A program made the position numbers and the translations under genes. From positions 1 through 42,133 of the IMG/VR virus record IMGVR_UViG_3300020456_000028: DNA of 42,133 nucleotides; one strand, written 5' to 3'. Positions 1 to 6,960 of the stretch are shown piece after piece; within the stretch, counting starts at the first letter, position 1, and each line of letters opens with the position of its first letter. Source of the stretch: a virus. The notes beneath the pieces were generated by a model. It made no database searches and was not told where the DNA came from. It saw only the letters and a list, made by a program, of their open reading frames with translations.

Positions 1-138
1 GGACTTTACGCAAACATCCATGCTAAAAGGATGCGGATCAAACAAGGATCTGGTGAAAAAATGAGAAAGCCTGGGTCTAAAGGAGCACCCACGGCTGCTA
101 ACTTCAAACGCTCCGCAAAAACTGCTAAAAAAAAGTAA
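1..138 (+). CDS. Small basic conserved phage protein, 5' end missing
   Basis: The frame is open from the first base and ends at a TAA, giving 45 visible residues, so the N-terminus lies outside the window. The visible part reads GLYANIHAKR, then a GEKMRKPGSKGAPTA stretch, and ends in a lysine-rich tail. I recognise this as a small basic protein common in marine phages, often found in the structural region. Its charge would suit nucleic-acid binding, but no function is established that I know of. It lies 10 bp before the next gene, so the two are probably co-transcribed. The family assignment is from memory of similar sequences, not a search. Confidence 0.75.
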   Translation, partial: GLYANIHAKRMRIKQGSGEKMRKPGSKGAPTAANFKRSAKTAKKK

Positions 139-148
139 CTTATTAATT

Positions 149-490
149 ATGAAATCTATTATTGCTGCTGGTCTCCTCCTCGGCTGTGCCCACGGTGCCA
201 TCGCCGGTCCCTACGCAAACATTGAAGCCAACTCTGGTTTCGTCGGATCTGATTACGGTGGCTCTGCTACTGATGTCCACGTTGGTTATGAAGGTGATAA
301 TTGGTATGTGCAGGGAGGTCCTGCTCTGCTGGCTCCCGATGGTGGAGATGGAGATGTTGAACTGTCTGGTAAAATCGGTGGTAGCTATCCTGTGAGCGAA
401 GCTCTTGCTGTGTATGGTGAGTTTTCTTTCCTTACTGGTGATGATGACAATAACTATGGCACTAAGGTTGGTGCTAAGTACAATTTTTGA
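149..490 (+). CDS. Secreted beta-barrel-like (porin-like) outer membrane protein
   Basis: The 113-residue product starts with a clear signal peptide: MK, a hydrophobic stretch, then a probable cleavage after AIA near residue 19. The mature part is rich in glycine, aspartate and alternating aromatic residues (VHVGYEG, NWYVQGG, GEFSFLTG). It ends in AKYNF, and a C-terminal phenylalanine after alternating residues is the usual sorting signal of outer membrane beta-barrels. At about 94 mature residues it is shorter than known eight-stranded barrels, so it may form six strands or oligomerise. Related proteins occur in cyanophages without known function. In P-SSP7-like phages the gene before psbA is a high-light-inducible gene, and here this gene takes that place. 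Altering the envelope, blocking superinfection or helping lysis are guesses. Confidence 0.75.
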   Translation: MKSIIAAGLLLGCAHGAIAGPYANIEANSGFVGSDYGGSATDVHVGYEGDNWYVQGGPALLAPDGGDGDVELSGKIGGSYPVSEALAVYGEFSFLTGDDDNNYGTKVGAKYNF

Positions 491-500
491 TAATTAATCC

Positions 501-533
501 AGCCCTCCACTGGACGTGAGCCTTGGGAGGGCT
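501..533 (+). terminator. Hairpin between the barrel gene and psbA
   Basis: AGCCCTCC at 501-508 pairs perfectly with GGAGGGCT at 526-533 around a 17-nt loop. It is followed by TTATAAAA rather than a clean T run. It may be a weak Rho-independent terminator or an RNA-processing hairpin that gives psbA its own 5' end. It also rules out an upstream TTG start for psbA, which would fall inside this hairpin. Confidence 0.6.
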
Positions 534-585
534 TTATAAAAGTGCTCAAATACTTACCCTTATAAACCACAACTCCGCACTTTTA

Positions 586-1662
586 ATGACCGCTGTACTT
601 CAACAACAACAAAGGTCTACCTGGGATGAGTTTTGCTCCTGGGTAACCTCTACTAACAATCGACTTTATGTTGGCTGGTTTGGTATCCTTATGATCCCAT
701 GCTTGCTGGCTGCTACAATTTGTTTCATCACTGCATTTATTGCAGCACCCCCCGTAGACATTGATGGAATCCGTGAACCCGTATCAGGCTCCCTCATGTG
801 GGGCAACAACATCATATCCGGCGCAGTCGTACCCAGTTCAAACGCAATTGGGCTTCATTTCTATCCCATCTGGGAAGCCGGTACACTTGACGAATGGCTT
901 TACAACGGCGGACCGTATCAGTTGGTCGTCTTCCATTTCCTTATCGGTGTCTTCGCTTACATGGGACGAGAATGGGAACTTAGCTACCGGCTAGGTATGC
1001 GTCCCTGGATCTTCGTAGCCTACTCTGCACCAGTTGCAGCAGCATCTGCTGTGTTCCTGGTCTATCCTTTTGGTCAAGGTTCTTTCTCCGATGGTATGCC
1101 CCTTGGGATCTCAGGTACCTTTAACTACATGCTTGTCTTCCAAGCAGAGCACAACATCCTTATGCACCCTTTCCATATGCTTGGTGTTGCTGGCGTATTT
1201 GGTGGTGCTCTCTTTTCAGCTATGCACGGATCTCTCGTCACGTCGTCCCTCATTAGGGAGACTACCGAAGAAGTCTCGCAGAATTATGGATACAAGTTTG
1301 GGCAGGAAGAAGAGACATATAACATTGTCGCTGCCCACGGCTACTTCGGACGGTTGATTTTCCAGTATGCATCTTTTAACAATTCTCGCTCGCTGCACTT
1401 CTTCCTCGCAGCATGGCCCGTCGTGGGTATCTGGTTTGCCGCCCTCGGCGTCAGCACCATGGCATTTAACCTCAACGGGTTCAATTTCAACCAGTCCATT
1501 ACTGAGAGTCAAGGTCATGTGGTGAACACATGGGCTGATATTCTCAACCGTGCCAACCTTGGTTTTGAGGTGATGCATGAGCGGAACGCACATAACTTCC
1601 CGCTCGATCTTGCATCCGTGGAGACAACTCCCGTGGCACTGCAGGCACCTGCAATCGGCTAA
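586..1662 (+). CDS. psbA: Photosystem II reaction centre protein D1
   Basis: This encodes a full-length D1 protein of 358 residues, the thylakoid membrane subunit of photosystem II that carries the water-splitting manganese site. Core D1 signatures are present: [41 protein letters not shown], the [13 protein letters not shown] region and [16 protein letters not shown]. The C-terminus [13 protein letters not shown] carries the Mn ligands and processing site, followed by a short extension ending APAIG. Residue 129 (standard position 130) is Glu in [11 protein letters not shown], as in high-light D1 forms. The start was chosen because MTAVLQQQQ matches known D1 N-termini; an upstream in-frame TTG at 523 lies in a hairpin. 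Phage psbA replaces damaged host D1 during infection. It lies among late genes upstream of the capsid gene, as in other cyanopodoviruses. Confidence 0.99.
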   Translation: MTAVLQQQQRSTWDEFCSWVTSTNNRLYVGWFGILMIPCLLAATICFITAFIAAPPVDIDGIREPVSGSLMWGNNIISGAVVPSSNAIGLHFYPIWEAGTLDEWLYNGGPYQLVVFHFLIGVFAYMGREWELSYRLGMRPWIFVAYSAPVAAASAVFLVYPFGQGSFSDGMPLGISGTFNYMLVFQAEHNILMHPFHMLGVAGVFGGALFSAMHGSLVTSSLIRETTEEVSQNYGYKFGQEEETYNIVAAHGYFGRLIFQYASFNNSRSLHFFLAAWPVVGIWFAALGVSTMAFNLNGFNFNQSITESQGHVVNTWADILNRANLGFEVMHERNAHNFPLDLASVETTPVALQAPAIG

Positions 1663-1681
1663 TTAATTCGTACGTTCATCT

Positions 1682-1846
1682 ATGTTTGACGTTCAAGTAT
1701 CTGACGGAGCCGCTCGTATAATCCGAGACGCTCTTCGTATGTATAAACAGCAGTGGCCTGGTGGTCACCCACAAGAACAAACAGACATTGAGTTTTTGGA
1801 AACGCAGTTTACACGGATGGTTCTTGAAGCAACCATGGACGCATGA
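1682..1846 (+). CDS. Conserved hypothetical cyanophage protein (54 aa)
   Basis: A 54-residue product beginning MFDVQVSDGAARIIRDAL and ending TRMVLEATMDA, 19 bp after psbA with no strong Shine-Dalgarno site. It looks soluble and largely helical, with a central WPGGHPQEQ loop. I recognise similar small proteins next to psbA or capsid genes in cyanopodoviruses. Its function is unknown. Confidence 0.7.
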   Translation: MFDVQVSDGAARIIRDALRMYKQQWPGGHPQEQTDIEFLETQFTRMVLEATMDA

Positions 1847-1891
1847 CTGTCTAAGCATGGAACGGGGCTTAGGTTTATCTTGTACGAACTC

Positions 1892-2005
1892 ATGTCTAAC
1901 ATCGTTATCCGCTACATCGCAAACGCTAAAAAGAAAGCAGAAAACTATAAGGTTGATGCTCTTCGCTATCGTGGTGTAGTTTATAAACAACTTATTAAAA
2001 AGTAA
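1892..2005 (+). CDS. Small basic protein with YRGVVY motif (37 aa)
   Basis: A 37-residue, lysine-rich product starting MSNIVIRYIANAKKKAE and ending in YRGVVYKQLIKK. The YRGV-x-Y motif recalls small cyanobacterial DUF4278-type proteins, a family common in cyanobacteria and their phages with unknown function. It sits 45 bp after the previous gene and 6 bp before the next. Alternative frames give no credible protein here. Confidence 0.6.
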   Translation: MSNIVIRYIANAKKKAENYKVDALRYRGVVYKQLIKK

Positions 2006-2011
2006 CTACCC

Positions 2012-2182
2012 ATGCCAGCTAAAAGAAAGCGTGCGCAGACAATGCAATCTGACAGTGTAAAAGCCCATGTCACTCCGTTGACACCTGGCGACACTGAGGT
2101 TGTATTTAAACGATGTGGACATTGTGGCGATAAAAAGCCAGAATGCCGCAAACAAAAGAAGTGTCTTAAAGACCTTCTGTAA
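2012..2182 (+). CDS. Small putative zinc-ribbon protein (56 aa)
   Basis: A 56-residue product with a basic N-terminus (MPAKRKRAQT) and a C-terminal cysteine cluster: CGHCGDKKPEC followed by a further Cys near residue 51. The CxxC...C...C spacing fits a small zinc-binding fold. It ends 147 bp before the capsid gene. The function is unknown; nucleic-acid or protein binding is inferred from composition only. Confidence 0.6.
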   Translation: MPAKRKRAQTMQSDSVKAHVTPLTPGDTEVVFKRCGHCGDKKPECRKQKKCLKDLL

Positions 2183-2188
2183 TAGCTT

Positions 2189-2265
2189 GGGGAGCACCTC
2201 GGAGTAGGACTCCCCTGGCATTGGCGTTGGCCCGTACGCGGATACCCTTCGCCGTCTAGACGGTG
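2189..2265 (+). other. Structured, GC-rich leader upstream of the capsid gene
   Basis: The 147-nt gap before the capsid gene has no start codon leading to a credible ORF but carries two hairpins. GGGGAG (2189-2194) pairs with CTCCCC (2210-2215). CCGTCTAGACGG (2252-2263) is a perfect palindrome that extends outward with wobble pairs. The stretch is distinctly GC-rich and then switches to A/T at about 2275. It could be an mRNA leader that stabilises or is processed from the very abundant capsid transcript, a terminator for upstream transcription, or a small RNA. Confidence 0.5.
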
Positions 2266-2285
2266 GGAATAGACCACAAAAATTT

Positions 2286-2299
2286 TTCAAACGTTTGAA
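2286..2299 (+). promoter_or_regulatory. 14-bp perfect palindrome 30 bp before the capsid gene
   Basis: TTCAAACGTTTGAA is a perfect inverted repeat, directly preceded by and overlapping an AAAAATTTTT tract (2278-2287). The capsid start is 30 bp downstream. Its position suits a promoter or operator element of the main late transcript. No known binding protein is assigned. Confidence 0.4.
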
Positions 2300-2329
2300 G
2301 TCTGTCTAAATACATTTTAAGATTATACA

Positions 2330-3466
2330 ATGGCTTTTCAATCTTCTGACATGGCTGCGAGTCTGACTCGCCCAGGTCAATCTAACAGCACGGGTGACGC
2401 CCGCGCTCTTTACCTGAAGCTCTTCTCTGGTGAGATGTTTAAGGGCTTCCAGCATAATGCGATCGCTCGTGATCTTGTTATGCGTCGTACGCTGACTAAC
2501 GGAAAATCTCTCCAGTTCATCTACACTGGTCACACCAAAGCTGAGTACCATACCCCTGGCAACAGCATCCTTGGTGATAGCAACGGTGCACCCCCGGTGG
2601 CCGAGAAGACCATCACGGTTGATGACCTGCTGATCTCCAGCGCATTCCTCTACGATCTCGATGAGACCCTGTCTCACTACGATATGCGTTCTGAGATCTC
2701 CCGTAAGATCGGTTACGCTCTTGCTCAAAAATATGACCGTCTGATCTTCCGTGCCATCACTCGTGGTGCACGTGCTGCTTCTCCGATCACTAAGTCTGGC
2801 TACGTTGAGCCGGGCGGTACTCAGATTCGTGTTGGCTCTACGACCAACGCTTCTGATGCTTACTCTTCTGCCGGACTGGTTGCCGCATTCTATGATGCTG
2901 CAGCTGCCCTTGACGAAAAGGGTGTTAGCTCTGACGGACGTGTGGGGGTCCTCAACCCACGTCAATACTATGAATTGATCCAAGCTGTTGGATCTAACGG
3001 TCTTGTGAACCGCGATGCTCAGGGCTCTGCTCTGCAAGGCGGTAACGGCATTATCGAAATTGCCGGGATCAAGATCTACAAGTCTATGAACATTCCGTTC
3101 TTCTCTCAGTACGGTACCAAGTTTGGTACTGGTTCTGCCACGAACCCCGGTGTGACCGATCCTGGTAACACTGGTTCCTTCGTGTCTGAAGCTGTTGAAG
3201 ATGCTGCTAACGATGTTACTGGTATCAACAATGAGTACGGTGAAGAAACCGAATTCGCTAACAGCTGTGGTCTCATCTTCCAACGTGAAGCTGCTGGCTG
3301 CGTGGAGGCTATCGCTCCTCAGGTGCAAGTCACCAGTGGAGATGTGTCCACGATCTACCAGGGTGACGTGATTCTGGGTCGTTTGGCCATGGGTGCCGAC
3401 TACCTGAATCCCGCTGCTTCTGTGGAACTGTTTGCTGGTACTGCCACCAAGCCTTCCGCATTCTGA
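2330..3466 (+). CDS. Major capsid protein (T7 gp10-like)
   Basis: A 378-residue product matching the major capsid protein of cyanopodoviruses (HK97 fold, T7 gp10 class), which builds the icosahedral head. Typical stretches are the N-terminal TRPGQSNSTGDARALYLKLF, a segment around LTNGKSLQFIYTGHTKAEYH, EKTITVDDLLISSAFLYDLD, and the C-terminal DVILGRLAMGADYLNPA. The length fits the family. There is no strong ribosome site; the A/T-rich sequence before ATG is accessible. The gene is followed directly by a strong terminator, as after T7 gene 10. No scaffold gene lies just upstream; that gene should lie beyond the left edge. Confidence 0.95.
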   Translation: MAFQSSDMAASLTRPGQSNSTGDARALYLKLFSGEMFKGFQHNAIARDLVMRRTLTNGKSLQFIYTGHTKAEYHTPGNSILGDSNGAPPVAEKTITVDDLLISSAFLYDLDETLSHYDMRSEISRKIGYALAQKYDRLIFRAITRGARAASPITKSGYVEPGGTQIRVGSTTNASDAYSSAGLVAAFYDAAAALDEKGVSSDGRVGVLNPRQYYELIQAVGSNGLVNRDAQGSALQGGNGIIEIAGIKIYKSMNIPFFSQYGTKFGTGSATNPGVTDPGNTGSFVSEAVEDAANDVTGINNEYGEETEFANSCGLIFQREAAGCVEAIAPQVQVTSGDVSTIYQGDVILGRLAMGADYLNPAASVELFAGTATKPSAF

Positions 3467-3479
3467 TTGCGGTTATATG

Positions 3480-3507
3480 GGAGCCTCTTCGGGGGCTCCT
3501 TTTTTTT
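3480..3507 (+). terminator. Strong Rho-independent terminator after the capsid gene
   Basis: GGAGCCTC (3480-3487) pairs with GGGGCTCC (3492-3499), with one G-U pair, around a TTCG tetraloop, followed directly by eight T residues. This is a textbook UUCG terminator, placed like the T7 late terminator after gene 10. It should lower tail-gene expression relative to capsid. Confidence 0.93.
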
Positions 3508-3517
3508 AATTCTTTAT

Positions 3518-3532
3518 TGAGAATAATACTCA
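3518..3532 (+). promoter_or_regulatory. 15-bp near-palindrome (TGAGAAT-A-ATACTCA) before the tail genes
   Basis: The 7-1-7 inverted repeat has one mismatch and lies between the capsid terminator and the tail tubular A start. A perfect version of the same element occurs at 27654-27668 in the putative genome-end region. Its form resembles Fur-type boxes, but it could equally be a phage element restarting transcription after the terminator. Confidence 0.4.
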
Positions 3533-3541
3533 TTTGCAATT

Positions 3542-4423
3542 ATGCCTTACCTAACTACTGGCTCCACTGAGCTTAAAGCTGTTAATCAGATCCTGGCGTC
3601 AGTTGGTCAGGCTCCTGTAACCACGTTGACAACTGAAGAAACCTTTGTTGTTAGTGAGGTCAGCCGGTTTACTGGCTCTATTTCTGGCACAACTTTAACT
3701 ACTGAAACTGATAACATCCCTGTCGGTACTTATATTGGCGGAACTGGTGTTACTGCTGGTACGTCTATTGCTGTTGCTGGTGCAGAAGCTAGTCCTGCTA
3801 CTGACCCTGTTACGTATGAATACACTCTGAACATTTCTCAGACTGTAGCTGAACGTACTCTAACTCGTAGTGAGGTTACTACTAGAGTTGAAACCCAAAC
3901 CAACCCGGACGTTGCGATTGCACTCAACACCCTGAGAGAAGTGTCACGTGAGGTACAGAGCGAAGGCTGGTCTTTTAATACTGAATACGATTATAAAATC
4001 ACACCCGACGCCAATAACGAAATTAAAATTGCAGACGATGTTCTTCAAATGGATCTTAACCAGAGATACCCTGAAAACATTGAAAAAGATGCCATCTTCC
4101 GTGGTGGTAAACTATACGACAAAAAGAAGCATTCGTATGAGTGGACAGCTGAACATGTTTACGTAGATATTGTATGGTATTTTAGCTGGGAGAACATCCC
4201 TGCACCCATCCAGGCACACATTGTAGCCCGTGCTGCTGCTATTGTATCCAGCCGTATCATCGGTGATGCTAATCAATATGCTGTCTTGCAGCAAAAAGAA
4301 CTGGTTACCCGCTCCCAGGCTATGGAGTATGAGTGTAATCAAGGTGATTATACGTTCTTTGGTTCACCTGATGGTGGTAATTTCTACCGACCCTATAAGC
4401 CGTTCCATACCTTGCAACGCTAA
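3542..4423 (+). CDS. Tail tubular protein A (T7 gp11-like) with an inserted domain
   Basis: Tail tubular protein A forms the adaptor ring under the portal. The 293-residue product has the typical N-terminus (TELKAVNQILASVGQAPVTTL) and core (NTLREVSREVQSEGWSFNTEYDYKI, then NQRYPENIEKDAIFRGGKLYD, then ARAAAIVSSRIIGD). T7 gp11 is about 196 residues. The extra length is a Thr/Gly-rich block at about residues 38-115 (TGSISGTTLT, VGTYIGGTGVTAGTSI) inserted after the first helix, which resembles beta-repeat inserts found in other phage structural proteins. The stop overlaps the next start (TAATG), suggesting coupled translation. Confidence 0.92.
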   Translation: MPYLTTGSTELKAVNQILASVGQAPVTTLTTEETFVVSEVSRFTGSISGTTLTTETDNIPVGTYIGGTGVTAGTSIAVAGAEASPATDPVTYEYTLNISQTVAERTLTRSEVTTRVETQTNPDVAIALNTLREVSREVQSEGWSFNTEYDYKITPDANNEIKIADDVLQMDLNQRYPENIEKDAIFRGGKLYDKKKHSYEWTAEHVYVDIVWYFSWENIPAPIQAHIVARAAAIVSSRIIGDANQYAVLQQKELVTRSQAMEYECNQGDYTFFGSPDGGNFYRPYKPFHTLQR

Positions 4424-6960
4424 TGCCAGCAATAACTCAAGACATTCCTAATTTTCTGGGTGGTGTATCACGCCAGAATGATGACAAGAAACTACTTAAT
4501 CAGGTAACTGAGTGTGTTAACGGTTACCCTGATCCTACTTATGGTCTTCTTAAAAGACCTGGTATGGAACATATTAATGTGCTTAAAAAGGCAGATGGTA
4601 CAGCATTTACAAAAGCTGAGCTAGCTAATGCTGCTTGGTTTTTTATTGACCGTGATGATGCTGGTTCATACATAGGAGCAATTAAAGGTGACGACATTTA
4701 TGTATGGACAAAAGAAGATGGTACGTTTTGCACTGTAACTAACAATGGTGCGTCGTATCTAACTGGTACTAAACAGTCTGATTATCATTTCCGTAGTGTA
4801 CAAGATGTTACTGTTATTACTAACAAAACGGTAACTGCTGCTATGCAGGCAGACGGTACTTTTGTGGCTAACTCTGTAGGAACTTTAAGGCTCAACAGCC
4901 TTACTGACGGTTTAGCTTACACAGCAACTATTCAAGGTATCGATGCATCAGTAACTGCACAAAGCAGCACCACTTTTGACGATACACTTTTGTATAATTC
5001 TAGTGATGTTAACACCAACCATCATCTAGTAGATAAAATTAAAGATGTTATTGAAGCCCAGCATACTGCCAGCAACTCTGACTTTGATGGTGTATGGTCT
5101 CTAGAAGCCTATACAAATAGCCTAGTAATTAAACGTACTACAGGTACTAACGCTGTTGTTACGGACTACACAGCACCTACTGGAACCCCTCTTGCGTTTA
5201 CGTTGGAAGCTAAGGGTGGTCTAGCTAACGAAGGTATCGAAGCTTTCCAAGATAGTGTATCTAGTGCTAATGATGTTCCTGCAGAATCTTTTAACGGACA
5301 TCATGTTAAAATCCGTAACACTAATTCAGCGGATGATGATTACTATCTTGAATACGAAGCTTTTAATGGTACTTCTGGTAAAGGTTTTTGGAAAGAAACA
5401 CGTGCTAGAGATGTATCCCCTGGTCTCAATTCTGCTACCGTACCACACCAGCTGGAAAATACTGGAGCCACTACATTTACGTTTGGCCCGGTAACTTGGG
5501 TAGATAGGTTGGTTGGAGATGTTAACAGTAACCCCAACCCCTCTTTTATCGGTAAAAAGATTACATCAACTTTCTTTTATAACAGCCGGTTTGGTGTGTT
5601 ATCGGAAGACAATGTATTCTTTGGTGTAGCTAATGATTCATTTAACTTTTTTGTTAAGTCAGCTCTTACACAAGTTGATTCTGACCCAATTGATTTGAAC
5701 GTAGCTAGTATCCGTCCTGTTGTTCTTAACGACGTCCTACCTTCTCCACAAGGTTTGATGCTGTTTAGCGCTCGCCAGCAATTCCAAGTGTATGCTGCCA
5801 GTGCTACCACGTTGACACCTAAGACAGCAGTAATTAGGTCTATTTCTAATTATGAGATGGCTGCCACTATTTCTCCTGTCGATGTAGGTACAACCGCAGC
5901 GTTTATTAATACAGTGCCTGGTTACTCTAAACTGTTTACATTACAACTACGTGAGATTGAACAAAGTCCTTTGGTTGTAGACATCAGTAAAGTTGTACAA
6001 GAGTGGGTTCCTGATACTGTTGATTCACTCACTGTTAGCCCACAAAACTCTGTGATTATGCTAACTGATCGTGATACTTCATATATGTATCTTTATAGGT
6101 TTTACAACAATGGTGAAAAGGACCTATTTCAGGCATGGGTTAAGTGGCAGTTAGTAGGTACTATTCAAGCTGCAGATATTATTGATGATGATGTTCTAGT
6201 TGTTTCTCAAACTGAGGATGAATATACTATCGGTAAGATTACTCTTGATCAGCTACCTAGTGGTAATGTTATAGCTACTACTAGCGGTATGACTGGTACA
6301 CCTTGTCTTGATATGGCAACACGTCCTGTTAAACCACACAATGATGTTGATGCTGTAGTATATGACGAGACAAATGACATCACTAAAGTTTACGTACCAT
6401 ATACACCTATTAATGATAAACAAGCTGTTATGTTTTTGGCACTTCCAGAAGCAGATAAAGATACAGCGGCTGCTATCGATTCAGATATTGGTTATTACGC
6501 TTCTGCTATTGAACGTATAGAACCCAGTACAAATTATAGGTATTTTGAAGTAAAAGGTAAATTTACTGATTACAGTGACGGTATCATTGTCGGTTATGGG
6601 TATGATTTTGAAACAACTCTTCCTAAATTGTACTATCGTCCTGAAGATAATCAAACTGATTATACTGCTACATTAACCATTTCTAGGGTTAAATTTTCTG
6701 TTGGCAGAACTGGAGCAATCCGCTTTAAGATAAAAGCTGACGGTTCTAATGAATGGAAACATGTAGAGCATACAACAGATGGTGATTACTATTCTGCCGA
6801 TACTAATCCTGTAAAACTTGAACGTCAATTTACTTTACCCATCCACCGACGTAATACTAATTTTGAACTTAAAGTGACAAGTAATTTTCCATACCCTGTA
6901 TCGTTGGTGTCAATGATGTGGGAAGGTATTTATTCCCCACGATTCTATAGGAGGGCTTGA
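4423..6960 (+). CDS. Tail tubular protein B (T7 gp12-like nozzle)
   Basis: The 845-residue product is the T7 gp12-type nozzle protein of the short tail, known as a beta-rich hexamer below the adaptor. It starts PAITQDIPNFLGGVSRQNDDKKL, the hallmark N-terminus of the family, and continues with VTECVNGYPDPTYGLLKRPG. Near the C-terminus LPIHRRNTNFELKVTSNFPYP is also typical. The family length is about 800 residues. It overlaps its upstream neighbour by one base and the next gene at TGATG. Confidence 0.95.
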   Translation: MPAITQDIPNFLGGVSRQNDDKKLLNQVTECVNGYPDPTYGLLKRPGMEHINVLKKADGTAFTKAELANAAWFFIDRDDAGSYIGAIKGDDIYVWTKEDGTFCTVTNNGASYLTGTKQSDYHFRSVQDVTVITNKTVTAAMQADGTFVANSVGTLRLNSLTDGLAYTATIQGIDASVTAQSSTTFDDTLLYNSSDVNTNHHLVDKIKDVIEAQHTASNSDFDGVWSLEAYTNSLVIKRTTGTNAVVTDYTAPTGTPLAFTLEAKGGLANEGIEAFQDSVSSANDVPAESFNGHHVKIRNTNSADDDYYLEYEAFNGTSGKGFWKETRARDVSPGLNSATVPHQLENTGATTFTFGPVTWVDRLVGDVNSNPNPSFIGKKITSTFFYNSRFGVLSEDNVFFGVANDSFNFFVKSALTQVDSDPIDLNVASIRPVVLNDVLPSPQGLMLFSARQQFQVYAASATTLTPKTAVIRSISNYEMAATISPVDVGTTAAFINTVPGYSKLFTLQLREIEQSPLVVDISKVVQEWVPDTVDSLTVSPQNSVIMLTDRDTSYMYLYRFYNNGEKDLFQAWVKWQLVGTIQAADIIDDDVLVVSQTEDEYTIGKITLDQLPSGNVIATTSGMTGTPCLDMATRPVKPHNDVDAVVYDETNDITKVYVPYTPINDKQAVMFLALPEADKDTAAAIDSDIGYYASAIERIEPSTNYRYFEVKGKFTDYSDGIIVGYGYDFETTLPKLYYRPEDNQTDYTATLTISRVKFSVGRTGAIRFKIKADGSNEWKHVEHTTDGDYYSADTNPVKLERQFTLPIHRRNTNFELKVTSNFPYPVSLVSMMWEGIYSPRFYRRA

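Noticed and set aside
523-585. Upstream TTG extension of psbA (21 extra residues)
   Set aside because: It begins inside a terminator-like hairpin, and MTAVLQQQQ at 586 matches known D1 N-termini.
2183-2275. Possible tRNA or tRNA-like gene before the capsid gene
   Set aside because: The hairpins do not form a cloverleaf, there is no T-arm GTTCRA motif and no acceptor pairing.
2306-3328. Long open frame on the minus strand opposite the capsid gene
   Set aside because: It mirrors the codon bias of the real capsid gene, has no ribosome site or family resemblance, and lies in an all-plus-strand phage genome.
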